This document shows positions 43,770 through 53,641 of a stretch of DNA of 64,000 bases, piece after piece (positions within the stretch are counted from its first letter, which is position 1; every line of letters begins with the position of its first letter). Under the pieces are notes generated by a model that did no database searches, was not told the DNA's origin, and saw only the letters and a program-made list of their open reading frames with translations. The translations under genes were made by a program, and so were the position numbers. The stretch covers positions 113,986 through 177,985 of the forward strand of contig NZ_FQVJ01000004.1 in assembly GCF_900129125.1 (NCBI RefSeq), given 5' to 3'. The DNA is from Acidocella aminolytica 101 = DSM 11237. GTDB lineage: Bacteria; Pseudomonadota; Alphaproteobacteria; Acetobacterales; Acetobacteraceae.

Positions 43770-46700
43770 CTAATGACCGCCTTCAGAGGATTGTGCCGGG
43801 GGCTGGGAGGGCGCGGCTTTTTTGCTGGGGAAGAAACGCTCACTGAAACGTTGCAGCACCACATAAAAGACCGGCACGAACAGCACCGCGATACAGGTAG
43901 AGGCCAACATGCCGCTGGCCACCGCGATGCCTATGGACTTACGGGAGTTAGCACCTGCGCCGGAGGCGAACACCAGCGGCATCACGCCGAGGATGAAGGC
44001 GAAGGAGGTCATCAAGATCGGGCGAAACCGCACCGTGGCGGCCTTCACCGCGGCATCCACGATGGAGGCGCCGTGGAATTGCCGCTGCTCGCGCGCGACT
44101 TCAACCACCAGAATGGCGTTCTTGGCCGCGAGCGCGATGAGCAGAACAAGACCAATCTGGGTGTAGATGTTATTCGCCAGCCCCAAGGCAGTCAGAGCCG
44201 CCACGGTGCCCAGCAGTGCCAGGGGCACGGCCAACAGCACCGTTATGGGTGTGATCCAGCTTTCATACTGTCCGGCGAGAACCAGATAAACCAGCAGCAG
44301 AGACAAGGCGAAGATGATGGTGGTGGCGCCGCCCGCCAGACGCTCCTGGTAGGCGGTGCCGGTCCATTCAAAGCCGAATCCTTGCGGCAGAACATGGGCG
44401 GTAAGATCGTCCATCACGTTTAGCGCCTGACCGGAGCTGTAGCCCGCCGCCGCTTGGCCGTTGATCATGGCCGAGGGGTAGGTGTTGTAGAGCGTAATGA
44501 TCGGCGGGCCGAAGGTCTTGGTGACATTGGCCACGGTGCCCAATGGCACCATCTGACCATTATCATTACGGATCGCGTAATTGCGCACCTCTTGCACGCT
44601 CATCCGCGCGGAAGGTTCGGCTTGCACGTAAACCGGGAAAACCTGCCCGTATTTCGTAAACAGATTCACATAAGACGAGCCAAGATAGGTTTGCAGCGTG
44701 CTGTAAAGGTCGCTGGCGGAAACGCCGAGGGCGCGGGCCTTGGTGAGGTTGAGGTTGGCCTCAAGCTGCGGCGCCTGGGCGCGGTAAGTGGTGAACAGAT
44801 TATTAAGGCCGCTCTGGGTGTTACCGTCATGGTCCACCAAATCCGCCACATGCTGTAGCTTGGAATAGTCGAAGCTGCCGTCACGCAGTTCCACGACGCC
44901 CTGGAAGCCGCCGGAATTGCCCAAACCTTGAATAGGCGGCGGCGGCACCACAACCACCTTGGCGGCAGTCTCGTCACGCGCTAGCTTGCTCAGCGCCTTG
45001 TAAACGGGCAGCAGCCCCCATTTGGAACCGCGCTCATCCCAGGGTTTGAGCATGACATAGATAGCGCCGGCATTGGCGAGGCTGGCACTATTATCCATCA
45101 CCGAAATGCCGCTGATGGTAATGTCGCTCTCGACATAAGGCTGCTTGAGGATCTCTTTGCTGAGATTAGCCAGCACCGCATTGGTACGGCCGATGGACGC
45201 AGCATCCGGCAGTTGGATGCTGAGCACCATATATCCCTGATCCTCCAGCGGCACAAAGGCGCTGGGGATGCGGGACAGGCCAAAAACCGCGAGCGCGATG
45301 AGCCCCAGGCCACAAAGGGCAAGCAGCCCAGCTCGGCTGACCATGCGGGTGATCAGCCGAGTATAGGCGGCCTCAGCCGGATAATAAACGCGGTCGAAGG
45401 CACGGAAGATGATATTCTTTTTCGTGCCCGGCTTGGTGGGTTTCAGCAGCAGGGCGCATTGGGTGGGGCTGAGGGTGAGCGCGCTGATGGCGCTAATGAG
45501 CGCCGTGGCGGCGATGACCAGCGCGAACTGCGCGTACATCTGCCCGGTGATGCCCGGCATGAACGCGGCGGGGATGAACACGGACATCAGCACCAGCGTG
45601 ATGCCGATGATGGGGCTGGTCAGCTCCTTCATCGCTTCGATGGCACTGCGTTTGGCGTCCAACCCCGTGGTTTCCATTTTGTGCGTGACGCCCTCAACCA
45701 CCACGATCGCGTCATCGACAACGATACCAATGGCAAGAACGAGGCCGAACAAGGTCAGCAGGTTGATACTGAAATGCAACGCCGCCATGGCTGCAAAGGC
45801 GCCAATGATGGTGACCGGCACAGTGGTAGCAGGCACCAGCGTGGCGCGGAAACTTTGCAAGAAAAGGAGGATCACCGCCAGCACCAAGATGCAGGCCTCG
45901 AACAGGGTTTTATACACCTCATCGATGGAGGCCGTGACGAACACGGTGGTATCGAACGGGATGCTATAGGTCATATCCTTAGGAAAGGATTTTGCCATCT
46001 GCGCGACGGTAGAACGGACCTCCTTGGCCACAGTAAGAGCATTCGCGTCGGGGCTTTGGTAGATACCGATGGCGGCGGTGGGCTGGCCGGAAAAATTAGC
46101 CTCCATATTGTAATTAACGGAGGCCAGCTCGACCCGCCCAACATCGCGCAGCCGCACGATCCGCGCCGCGCCGCCGCCATTATCACCGGATTTGATAATG
46201 ATATTGCTGAACTGGGTGGGGTCCGAGAGTTGACTGGGCACGTTGACCGTGAGCTGGAAGGCCTGCTTGCCCGCTGTAGGCGGCGCACCCACCTGCCCTG
46301 CCGGCACCGCGACGTTCTGGTTACGCAATGCGGTCAGCACATCGGCGGGGGTGAGGCCGAGCGATTGCATCTTCGCCGGGTCCAACCAGATACGCATGGC
46401 ATACTGGCCGGTGCCAAACACTAGCACATTACCCACGCCCGGCAGGCGCGCCAGCGTGTTCTGCATGTTGATGAGGGCGTAGTTGTTCAGGAACAGCCCG
46501 TCATAAGTATGATTTGGCGAAGTGAGCGTGATGAACTGCAAAATCGAGGTGGATTTCTGCTGCACCACCACGCCTTGCGCCTGCACGGCCTCGGGCAATT
46601 TGGCCAGCGCCGCGGAAACGCGGTTTTGCACAAGAACCTGCGCGAAATTCAGATCCGTGCCGACCTTGAACGTCACCACGAGCGTGTAATTGCCCGAGCT

Positions 46701-46952
46701 GGTGCTGGTGGACTGCATATAGAGCATGTCCTGCACGCCGTTGACCTGCTGCTCGATCGGCAGGGCCACTGTGTTGACCAGCGTTTTCGCATCGGCGCCA
46801 GGTTCGGAGGTGGTCACCTGGATGGTTGGCGGCACGATCTGCGGATATTGCGAGATTGGCAGTGCGCCGATGGCCACCAAGCCGATCACAATGAACAGAA
46901 CCGAGATGACGTTCGAGAGAACCGGATGCTCGATAAAGAATTTCGACATCAT
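43770..46952 (-). CDS. RND efflux pump inner-membrane transporter (AcrB/MexB-type, HAE1)
   Basis: 1060 residues. Twelve membrane helices are expected. The proton-relay aspartates are the D-D in G-I-V-V-D-D-A-I-V-V-V-E-G-V in helix 4. The start M-S-K-F-F-I-E-H-P-V-L-S-N-V and P-I-S-Q-Y-P-Q-I-V-P-P-T-I-Q-V are typical of the hydrophobe/amphiphile exporters. It exports drugs or lipophilic compounds with the adaptor and channel encoded immediately upstream. Last gene of the operon. Confidence 0.93.
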   Translation of the reverse strand: MMSKFFIEHPVLSNVISVLFIVIGLVAIGALPISQYPQIVPPTIQVTTSEPGADAKTLVNTVALPIEQQVNGVQDMLYMQSTSTSSGNYTLVVTFKVGTDLNFAQVLVQNRVSAALAKLPEAVQAQGVVVQQKSTSILQFITLTSPNHTYDGLFLNNYALINMQNTLARLPGVGNVLVFGTGQYAMRIWLDPAKMQSLGLTPADVLTALRNQNVAVPAGQVGAPPTAGKQAFQLTVNVPSQLSDPTQFSNIIIKSGDNGGGAARIVRLRDVGRVELASVNYNMEANFSGQPTAAIGIYQSPDANALTVAKEVRSTVAQMAKSFPKDMTYSIPFDTTVFVTASIDEVYKTLFEACILVLAVILLFLQSFRATLVPATTVPVTIIGAFAAMAALHFSINLLTLFGLVLAIGIVVDDAIVVVEGVTHKMETTGLDAKRSAIEAMKELTSPIIGITLVLMSVFIPAAFMPGITGQMYAQFALVIAATALISAISALTLSPTQCALLLKPTKPGTKKNIIFRAFDRVYYPAEAAYTRLITRMVSRAGLLALCGLGLIALAVFGLSRIPSAFVPLEDQGYMVLSIQLPDAASIGRTNAVLANLSKEILKQPYVESDITISGISVMDNSASLANAGAIYVMLKPWDERGSKWGLLPVYKALSKLARDETAAKVVVVPPPPIQGLGNSGGFQGVVELRDGSFDYSKLQHVADLVDHDGNTQSGLNNLFTTYRAQAPQLEANLNLTKARALGVSASDLYSTLQTYLGSSYVNLFTKYGQVFPVYVQAEPSARMSVQEVRNYAIRNDNGQMVPLGTVANVTKTFGPPIITLYNTYPSAMINGQAAAGYSSGQALNVMDDLTAHVLPQGFGFEWTGTAYQERLAGGATTIIFALSLLLVYLVLAGQYESWITPITVLLAVPLALLGTVAALTALGLANNIYTQIGLVLLIALAAKNAILVVEVAREQRQFHGASIVDAAVKAATVRFRPILMTSFAFILGVMPLVFASGAGANSRKSIGIAVASGMLASTCIAVLFVPVFYVVLQRFSERFFPSKKAAPSQPPAQSSEGGH

Positions 46953-46954
46953 GG

Positions 46955-48124
46955 TCAGGCGTCCGGCTGCTGCGCGGCGGGAGCTTTGATGTCCTTTTCT
47001 GTCGGCTCAACGGCATTACCAGGGGCGGCGTTCTGCAAACCATCCACGATCACCTGCGCGTCAGCGGTGAGACCGGTAACGGCAACCATGCCATCCTCCT
47101 CAATGCCGGTTTTTACGCGCTCCTGCTCGACGATGTTGTTTTTGCCGACGACATAGACGTAGGAACCGGCTTGGTCGCTCATCAATGCGGCCTCGGGCAG
47201 GGCGAGCTTGTTAACCGGCTTGCCGAGCGGGATCTGCCCGCGCACGAACAGGCCCGGCAGCAGAATGTCTTTATCGTTCTGCAATTCGGCACGCACCTGG
47301 ATGGTGCCAGTGGCGGGGTCTACGCTAGGGGAGACGTAATCAATCTTGCCCGCAAAGGGGTAACCGCTGTCTGATTGCAAGCCAATATCAATAGGCGCGC
47401 CTTTCACGTCGCTGGGGTTCAGACCTTCCTTAGACAGGGTCTGGCGGATGTTGAGGGCGTCCAACTCGCTGACGTTGAAGTAGACATAGATCGGGTTGAT
47501 CTGCGTGATGGTGGCCAGCGTGGTAGCCGTGCCATTGCCGACGAGATTGCCTTCATCGACCAGATGGCGGCTGATGATGCCATCAAACGGCGCGCTGACG
47601 GTGGTGTAGCCGAAATTGATGGCAGCGAGTTGCTCGTTCGCCTGCGCCTCGATCACCTGGGCCTTGGCGGAGTCACGCTGGGAGAGCCATTGCTCGACAT
47701 TCGCCTGGGAGGTGGCTTTCTGAGCGTACATAGTCTCCTGACGGTCGTACTGGGACTGCGCGTAGATAACCTGAGCCTTGGCACTGGCCACGGCAGCCTT
47801 GGCTTGCTGAAGTTTGGCGGCGTAGGGGGCGGGTTCGATGACGAACAGCTTCTGCCCCTTTTTCACCACGCTACCGTCGGTAAAGTCGATCTCTTGCAGA
47901 TAGCCTGCCACGCGCGCGACCAGTTCAACCGAGTTGACCGCTACGGTGTTACCGGTGACGTCCAGAAATTTCGTCATCGGCATGGAAACCGGCTTGCTGG
48001 TGACAACAGGAGGTGGAGGGGGGGCCTTATAACTGTTGCTCTTGCCGCAACCGGAGAGGTTCAGCACCAGCAGCCCTGCCCCTGCCAAACCAAAAATAGG
48101 CCTCAATGCAAAGCGATTCCGCAT
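46955..48124 (-). CDS. RND periplasmic adaptor (membrane fusion protein), lipoprotein
   Basis: About 389 residues from ATG 48124. The signal ends in L-V-L-N-L-S-G-C, a lipobox, so the protein should be lipid-anchored in the inner membrane. Beta-barrel, lipoyl (V-A-R-V-A-G-Y-L-Q-E-I-D-F-T-D-G-S-V-V-K-K-G-Q) and alpha-hairpin domains follow in AcrA order. A GTG at 48133 overlapping the channel-gene stop is an alternative start. Two bases separate it from the pump gene. Confidence 0.92.
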   Translation of the reverse strand: MRNRFALRPIFGLAGAGLLVLNLSGCGKSNSYKAPPPPPVVTSKPVSMPMTKFLDVTGNTVAVNSVELVARVAGYLQEIDFTDGSVVKKGQKLFVIEPAPYAAKLQQAKAAVASAKAQVIYAQSQYDRQETMYAQKATSQANVEQWLSQRDSAKAQVIEAQANEQLAAINFGYTTVSAPFDGIISRHLVDEGNLVGNGTATTLATITQINPIYVYFNVSELDALNIRQTLSKEGLNPSDVKGAPIDIGLQSDSGYPFAGKIDYVSPSVDPATGTIQVRAELQNDKDILLPGLFVRGQIPLGKPVNKLALPEAALMSDQAGSYVYVVGKNNIVEQERVKTGIEEDGMVAVTGLTADAQVIVDGLQNAAPGNAVEPTEKDIKAPAAQQPDA

Positions 48125-48129
48125 GTTTC

Positions 48130-49695
48130 TCACCAGCTCGGCACGTAGGTTTGTTGAATTTGCTCCCCTTTGGTCGCCGGGGCGGCGTGGTTCTGGGGCG
48201 TCAGCAAGCCGCCCCAGTTGGTGCGCTTGGCCATGTCCGCCTTGATGCTTTCCGGCACCACGTCATGACCCTTGGCGATCTGCCAGCCGCCGCCGAGCGC
48301 CGCGTAAAGCTGGACCAGAGCGGTTGGCACCTGCCCCTGCGCCGAGGCCAGGGAGTTCTGCACCTGAAGCTGCGCCTGCTCGGCATTCAGCACCGTAGTA
48401 TAATCCGATGCGCCATCGACATAACGAATCATGGCCAGTTTCACGGATTGCTGCGCGGACGCATTGGCGGCGGTCAGCACTCTGACGCTCTTTTCCGCCT
48501 CGATATAGGCGGCGATGGCGTCTTCCACCTCTTGCTGTGCTTTCAGCACCACATTCTGATAATTCAGGATCGACTGCTCGAATGCGGCGTCCTGGGCGCG
48601 TACTTGGTTGGTAAGCTGGCCGTAATTAAAGATGGGAATTTGAATAGAGGGACCAATGGAGACCGTGTGGCTGGACCATTTGAACAAATCCCCCAGTGAG
48701 GCACCGTTGGCATTGCTTGATTCAAAACCGAACGTCCCGGAGAGCGATAAAGCCGGGTAAAGCTGTGCCTTGGCCACGCCAAGATCTGCACATTGCGCGG
48801 CGGCTTCTTCCTCGGCCTGCTTCACGTCTGGGCGCATCCGCAGCAGGTTTTTGGGGATGCCGACTGAAACATCCACGGGCGCGGTGGGAATGGGGGCACT
48901 TCGCCCCACAAGCGGCACGATCTGGTCCGGCGTCATGCCCAACAGCACAGCCAGCGCGTCCTCCTGCGTGACGAGTTGGGCCCTGAGAGTGGGCACCGTG
49001 GCCTCGGTGATGTTGAGCTGGGTTTGTGCCTGCTCAACATCGAGCTGGCTGGTCTGGCCGGAATTGTACTGCACCGTAGCGATACGCAGGCTCTCTTGCT
49101 GCGCGACCACGTTAGCGTTGGCGACGGCTATCTGCTCCTGCAAGGTGCGGATGGCGATGTAGGTTTGCGCGACACTTTGGGTCAGGCTGACCAGTGCCGC
49201 GTCGTACGCGTCAATCGACCCCAGGAAATTAGCGTTCTGCGCCTGGATGGCGCGGCGGTATTTGCCCCAGAGATCAATCTCCCAACTAGCGCTCAGCCCT
49301 AGGGACAAGTCCTGGAAATTCACCTGCGCCCCCGGAATATGGGTAGGCGAGGCATGGCTTTGGGTCGAATCCTCATAAGCGGCGCTGACAGCTTGCTGCT
49401 GCGGGTAAAGCTCCCCCACCGCGGCGGCAAGTTGAGCACGAGCCTGAAGCACATGCACGCCCGTCTGCTGCAAAGTGAGGTTATGCTGATAAGCGAGCGT
49501 GATCAGCTTGTTGAGCACAGGATCGTTGAAACCGTGCCACCACTCAGGGTCATTCGGCGCGCCCTCTGGAAGGGTACCGTCAATGGACCGGTATTGCCCG
49601 GCAACAGATGCCTGGGGAGTTTTAAAATTTGGCCCAACCATACACCCGGCCAAAAATAAGGCCGGAAGGCAAGCAAAAGCCATGCCATACCGCAT
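48130..49695 (-). CDS. RND outer-membrane channel lipoprotein (OprM/NodT family)
   Basis: 521 residues. The signal peptide ends L-A-G-C-M-V-G-P-N-F, a lipobox followed by the family's V-G-P-N/D-Y/F. Two TolC-type repeats with W-E-I-D-L-W-G-K-Y-R-R and I-Q-I-P-I-F-N-Y-G follow. First gene of the operon; order channel-adaptor-pump is somewhat unusual, since adaptor-pump-channel is more common. No local regulator gene is adjacent. Confidence 0.92.
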   Translation of the reverse strand: MRYGMAFACLPALFLAGCMVGPNFKTPQASVAGQYRSIDGTLPEGAPNDPEWWHGFNDPVLNKLITLAYQHNLTLQQTGVHVLQARAQLAAAVGELYPQQQAVSAAYEDSTQSHASPTHIPGAQVNFQDLSLGLSASWEIDLWGKYRRAIQAQNANFLGSIDAYDAALVSLTQSVAQTYIAIRTLQEQIAVANANVVAQQESLRIATVQYNSGQTSQLDVEQAQTQLNITEATVPTLRAQLVTQEDALAVLLGMTPDQIVPLVGRSAPIPTAPVDVSVGIPKNLLRMRPDVKQAEEEAAAQCADLGVAKAQLYPALSLSGTFGFESSNANGASLGDLFKWSSHTVSIGPSIQIPIFNYGQLTNQVRAQDAAFEQSILNYQNVVLKAQQEVEDAIAAYIEAEKSVRVLTAANASAQQSVKLAMIRYVDGASDYTTVLNAEQAQLQVQNSLASAQGQVPTALVQLYAALGGGWQIAKGHDVVPESIKADMAKRTNWGGLLTPQNHAAPATKGEQIQQTYVPSW

Positions 49696-49754
49696 CAGCG
49701 CTTCCTACTCCCCAACCCAAACGCCATCCCTTAATCCCTCCGAATTATTTTGTA

Positions 49755-49789
49755 GCATTATCAATAGAATGGTTGACAGAGCTTAATGC
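49755..49789. promoter_or_regulatory. Inverted repeat upstream of the RND operon
   Basis: GCATTA (49755-49760) and TAATGC (49784-49789) flank 23 bases in the AT-rich segment 60-95 bases before the channel-gene ATG. Possible operator or part of the promoter. No gene is evident in 49696-50015 apart from this and the terminator below. Confidence 0.3.
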
Positions 49790-49875
49790 ACTTTTTTTGC
49801 GATAAAATTCATACTATTACGAAACTGTCTTATTACCGGCCGTACACTTGGCCGATCTTTTGGCATGCCTGCAAC

Positions 49876-49907
49876 GCAAAACAGGCTGAGCTTCGAGGTT
49901 CAGCCTG
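49876..49907 (-). terminator. Terminator after the amine-dehydrogenase-like gene
   Basis: On the minus strand CAGGCTGA (49907 side) pairs with TCAGCCTG (49889-49882) around ten bases, followed by TTTT. Confidence 0.6.
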
Positions 49908-50015
49908 CCTTATTATCAGTCGGGCGGTGAAAACGCCGTTGCCATCACCCAGGGCGCCCCGAACCGTTTATTCAATTCGGTGACCGCCTTCCTGTATATG
50001 GATTGGCCTAAAAAA

Positions 50016-52091
50016 TTAGGACAGCGCCGTGACCTCGCGACGGAATGCCAAGCTGTCGCCCCAATCTTCTGTCCACACCCCACTATCGAGCTCGCGCGCA
50101 TAGCGGTGCCCGGCGAAGGTAGCCCAGGCGATAGGCCCCGGCGCGGCGGCATCGCCGATTAACCGCACAGAGCGGATGCCGGCCTCTGCCCAGTCCGCCT
50201 GACGGGCCCGAAGGGCATGATAAAGCCCGTCAGTCTGCTGGCGGGAGGCAACCATAACGAGCGATTCGGCCTCGACCATGCCACGCTGGTCTGTATAGGT
50301 GCAGTTGGTTTCAACGGCTCCAGCATGGATGGACGCAAGCCCCGTATTCAGGACGATCTTCACCCCCGCCTCAATCAGGCGGACATGAATAGCACCTTGC
50401 TCCAGCGTGTTACGCGTCCATTCCGAGACAAAAGCCGAGGGGGTGATGAGCGTAACTTCGTGCCCTTCCCTGGCCAACCATTCGGCAAGGACGCCTCCCA
50501 TATAATAATGGTCATCATCAAACAGCACCACACGGCCGGTGGGGCGTTTGCCGTCCATGAGGTCATCTGGTGTGAAAACCGGCATGGCCGCGTCCGCCGG
50601 AATGGGCACGACATGCTGGCGTGCCACGCCATCCGCCCGCCAGCGGCTGCCCGTAGCGATGCAGATATTCTGAAACCCGAAGGCCAAAACGTCATCAACG
50701 CTCAACGCCGAGCCGGGATAAAGCTGCACATTCGAGCGCTGGCCAATTTGATACAGACGGTAATCCATCACCCGCCCCCAGGCGGACAGGCCAGGCAGCA
50801 GACGCTCGCGCGCCACGCGCCCGCCAAAGCTCTCACGCGCTTCGGCAACCGCCACCTCATAACCACGCAGGCTCAAGGCACGCGCGGCCTCCAGCCCCGC
50901 CGGGCCGGAGCCGATCACCAGCACGCTCTCCGACGCGCCTTTGGGCTCGATCTTTTCAGGATGCCAGCCGCGCCGCCATTCCTCCATGAAGGTCGGGTTC
51001 TGAGTGCAACGACTTACAGACATCGTCATATCTCCGGTGATGCAGATATTGCAGCCGATACATTCACGAATATCCTCGACACGCCCCTCATTGATCTTTT
51101 TCGGCAGGAACGGGTCCGCGATCGAGGGACGCGCGCAGCCAATGAAATCAATTACGCCTTGGCGGATCATCCGCGCCATCACATCCGGCGAGGTGAAGCG
51201 GCCGACGCCGACAACGGGCTTCGCGGTGAGTGATTTGATGCCTTTGACCAGCGCTTCCTGCGCGGCTTCCTCCTTGAAGCGGGATGGACCCGAGCAATCC
51301 TCCCAGGTGCCATGAGCAAGGTCCCAAAGATCCGGCAGATCCTTGTTCATCTCGATAAATTCACGCAATTCGGCATTTGAGAAGCCAAGCTGACCGATGG
51401 TTTCATCCAGGCTGACGCGCAACGTGATGGCCATGCTGTCGCCCACCGCGTCCTTCATGTCAGCAATCACTTCATTCACGAAGCGCGCGCGGTTTTCCAG
51501 GCTGCCACCATATTCATCCGTACGCTGGTTGGTTGCACGCGAGAGAAAATGCTGGAAAATACCAAAGCCATGAGCCCCATACAGACAGATGAGATCAAAC
51601 CCCGCGATCCGGGTGCGCTTGGCCGCGTTGACGAACCAACGGCGTAGATTGCGGATGTCGTTCTTATCAAGCGCGCGGGCCTGCACCGGGTCGTTGGTGA
51701 AGGTGCGGATGGGAAGCGCGGTGGGGGCCAGCGGCACTTCCTTGGTGTAGAAATTCGGGCCATTAATACCGGAATAAGCCAGTTCAACCCCCGCCAGCGC
51801 ACCATTCTGCTTCATGGCCTCAGACATGCGGCGCAAGGCGGGAATATCCGCATCCTCCCAGAGCCGCAGCTCAATGAACGGGGTAATTTCAGATGTTTGG
51901 TGAATTTCAGCTTGTTCAGTGAAAATAACGCCCCAGCCTCCTTCGGCCTTGATGCCCCGCATGGCCGCCACGGCGGAAGGGTCACGATACCCGCCGCCAT
52001 TGCAATGCGGCACCTGGTAAAATCGGTTTTTCGCCATTAACGGGCCAATGGCCAGAGGGTCAAACAGAATATCGTAGGCGGGATTTCGCAA
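50016..52091 (-). CDS. FMN/[4Fe-4S] amine dehydrogenase, trimethylamine/dimethylamine dehydrogenase family
   Basis: About 691 residues. The N-terminal TIM barrel begins R-N-P-A-Y-D-I-L-F-D-P-L ... N-R-F-Y-Q-V-P-H-C. Choosing the TTG at 52091, which has GGAG six bases before it, puts this Cys at residue 30, the position that carries 6-S-cysteinyl-FMN in trimethylamine dehydrogenase. The cluster motif C-I-G-C-N-I-C-x11-C and R-R-G-W-H-P-E follow, then ADP and NAD-like domains (V-I-G-S-G-P-A-G-L-E-A-A). Y-G-A-H and L-W-D match the amine-site residues. Where trimethylamine dehydrogenase has Tyr60 (T-E-Y), this has T-E-Q, as I recall for dimethylamine and histamine dehydrogenases. A secondary amine is the likeliest substrate class. 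Confidence 0.8.
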   Translation of the reverse strand: MRNPAYDILFDPLAIGPLMAKNRFYQVPHCNGGGYRDPSAVAAMRGIKAEGGWGVIFTEQAEIHQTSEITPFIELRLWEDADIPALRRMSEAMKQNGALAGVELAYSGINGPNFYTKEVPLAPTALPIRTFTNDPVQARALDKNDIRNLRRWFVNAAKRTRIAGFDLICLYGAHGFGIFQHFLSRATNQRTDEYGGSLENRARFVNEVIADMKDAVGDSMAITLRVSLDETIGQLGFSNAELREFIEMNKDLPDLWDLAHGTWEDCSGPSRFKEEAAQEALVKGIKSLTAKPVVGVGRFTSPDVMARMIRQGVIDFIGCARPSIADPFLPKKINEGRVEDIRECIGCNICITGDMTMSVSRCTQNPTFMEEWRRGWHPEKIEPKGASESVLVIGSGPAGLEAARALSLRGYEVAVAEARESFGGRVARERLLPGLSAWGRVMDYRLYQIGQRSNVQLYPGSALSVDDVLAFGFQNICIATGSRWRADGVARQHVVPIPADAAMPVFTPDDLMDGKRPTGRVVLFDDDHYYMGGVLAEWLAREGHEVTLITPSAFVSEWTRNTLEQGAIHVRLIEAGVKIVLNTGLASIHAGAVETNCTYTDQRGMVEAESLVMVASRQQTDGLYHALRARQADWAEAGIRSVRLIGDAAAPGPIAWATFAGHRYARELDSGVWTEDWGDSLAFRREVTALS

Positions 52092-52114
52092 TTTTTTCTC
52101 CGTTTTCAAGGACG

Positions 52115-52143
52115 AAAAAACCCGCGGGGAATGCCGCGGGTTT
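52115..52143 (-). terminator. Terminator between the monooxygenase and the amine dehydrogenase-like gene
   Basis: Perfect ten-base arms AAACCCGCGG (52118-52127) and CCGCGGGTTT (52134-52143) around six bases. On the minus strand T6 follows. The T-run ends about 20 bases before the dehydrogenase start, so read-through control is possible. Confidence 0.75.
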
Positions 52144-52159
52144 CAAGTTTATCTCAGCT

Positions 52160-53428
52160 TCAGTCAGCCATCTCCGGCAGCGCCATGCCTTGATAGGCAA
52201 GATAGCCGCGCTGTTTGATGATGTGGTCAGCGATGAATTTGGCATCGTGCCACACCCCCCAGATGAAAGAGGAGCCGCGCCGCGACTGCCAGGGCAGACC
52301 CAGGAAATAGAGCCCCGGTTCAGCGGAGACGCCGCGCTGGTGCTTGGGCGTACCGTTTTCGTTAAAACAGTCAAGCTTCAGCCAGTTATAGTCGGAAACA
52401 AAGCCGGTGGCCCAGATGATTGTGGAAATTCCGGCCTCTTTTAGATTGAGCGCGCGTATGGGCGTAGTCACACATTCAGGGTCGGGCGGAATGATTTTGG
52501 CTTCCGGTTCCTCTGGCAGATCAAGCCCGTTGCGGACCACATAGGCATCCGCCTCTTCCAGCAGGCTAAGGTAATTTCTGTCGCCTTTGGCAAGATTGGA
52601 GGCAAGGTCGGAGGCAAAGCTGAGCATGCCGTCCTGGCAAGCCTCGGTCCTGCCGAGCAATGTCATGCCTTGCGCGGCGAGGCGGCGGAAATCGATTGTC
52701 TCGCCGCCATTGGCACCGCTGACCGCGATGGTCACATGGTCCGTGGTGGGCGGTGCCTCGGCGTCCCATTTATTCAAAACGCCCAGCCACCAGCAGAAAT
52801 CCCGGCCACGATAGCGCCGGGGAGGCCGGTCATGCGGGCCAACGGAAAGATAAACCCGCCGCCCCGCACGCAGTAGCTCATCAGCAATTTGTACGCCCGA
52901 GGAACCACTGCCCACCACCAGCACCGCGCCCTCCGGCAGTTGGGCGGGGTTGCGGTAGGCGTTGGAGTGGAGTTGCGTGAGCCCTTCAGTCTCCGGGACC
53001 AAAGTCGGAATCACGGGATTTTGAAATGCGCCGGTGGCGACAACGACATATTCAGCGTCGAACAGGCCATTCGATGTTTCCACCTTGAAGCCAGGGCGGC
53101 CCTGATTGCGCTGCACGTGGCGCACCGTCACACCGCAGCGGATATTCGCGCCGATCTTTTCCGCATAAGCTTTGAGGTAATCAGCAACTTCCTCCTTGGG
53201 TACGAAGGAATCCGGTCCATGACCGGAAAATTCCATGCCGGGAAAGCGGTCATGCCAAGCGGGACCATTGGCGACCAGGGAATCCCAACGGCAGCTTCGC
53301 CAACGCTCGGCGATTCGATTTCGTTCCAGAACGAGGTAAGAGATGCCGTTCCGGCCAAGGTGTTCGCTCATCGCGATACCAGCTTGGCCCGCACCGATCA
53401 CAAGCACATCGATATGTTCAGTCACCAT
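52160..53428 (-). CDS. Flavin-dependent monooxygenase / CzcO-like FAD-NAD(P)-binding protein
   Basis: 422 residues from ATG 53428. FAD motif V-L-V-I-G-A-G-Q-A-G-I-A and NAD(P)H motif V-L-V-V-G-S-G-S-S-G-V-Q flank the substrate domain. W-R-S-C-R-W-D-S-L and A-T-G-F-V-S-D-Y are typical of the group often annotated as FAD-dependent oxidoreductase or YUCCA/CzcO-like. Homologues hydroxylate N or S atoms or perform Baeyer-Villiger reactions. With an amine dehydrogenase downstream, an N-oxidising or amine-linked role is a guess. It is divergent from the GbsR-type regulator. Confidence 0.8.
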   Translation of the reverse strand: MVTEHIDVLVIGAGQAGIAMSEHLGRNGISYLVLERNRIAERWRSCRWDSLVANGPAWHDRFPGMEFSGHGPDSFVPKEEVADYLKAYAEKIGANIRCGVTVRHVQRNQGRPGFKVETSNGLFDAEYVVVATGAFQNPVIPTLVPETEGLTQLHSNAYRNPAQLPEGAVLVVGSGSSGVQIADELLRAGRRVYLSVGPHDRPPRRYRGRDFCWWLGVLNKWDAEAPPTTDHVTIAVSGANGGETIDFRRLAAQGMTLLGRTEACQDGMLSFASDLASNLAKGDRNYLSLLEEADAYVVRNGLDLPEEPEAKIIPPDPECVTTPIRALNLKEAGISTIIWATGFVSDYNWLKLDCFNENGTPKHQRGVSAEPGLYFLGLPWQSRRGSSFIWGVWHDAKFIADHIIKQRGYLAYQGMALPEMAD

Positions 53429-53641
53429 CAACCTTGTTTCACTTTCCAATAACAGGCTGAGGTTACACAAGCGCCAGGCGCAGGGGCAGAAGCAATTTCC
53501 TATTCAATGCAAAGGCTAAACTGAAAACCCCCGGATAACGGCAGCAAAACGCCAACGGCACGGGCAGGCTGCCTAAAATGGCGGTTTCCGGCCGCTCTTG
53601 CGGGCATGGCGGCAGGTTTGGCCAGCCATGCTGCGGCCGGG

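Noticed and set aside
49916..50152. Minus-strand frame with a protein-like tail (LNKRFGAPWVMATAFSPPD)
   Set aside because: Most of it overlaps the 3' end of the amine-dehydrogenase-like gene in another frame; the remaining tail has no start.
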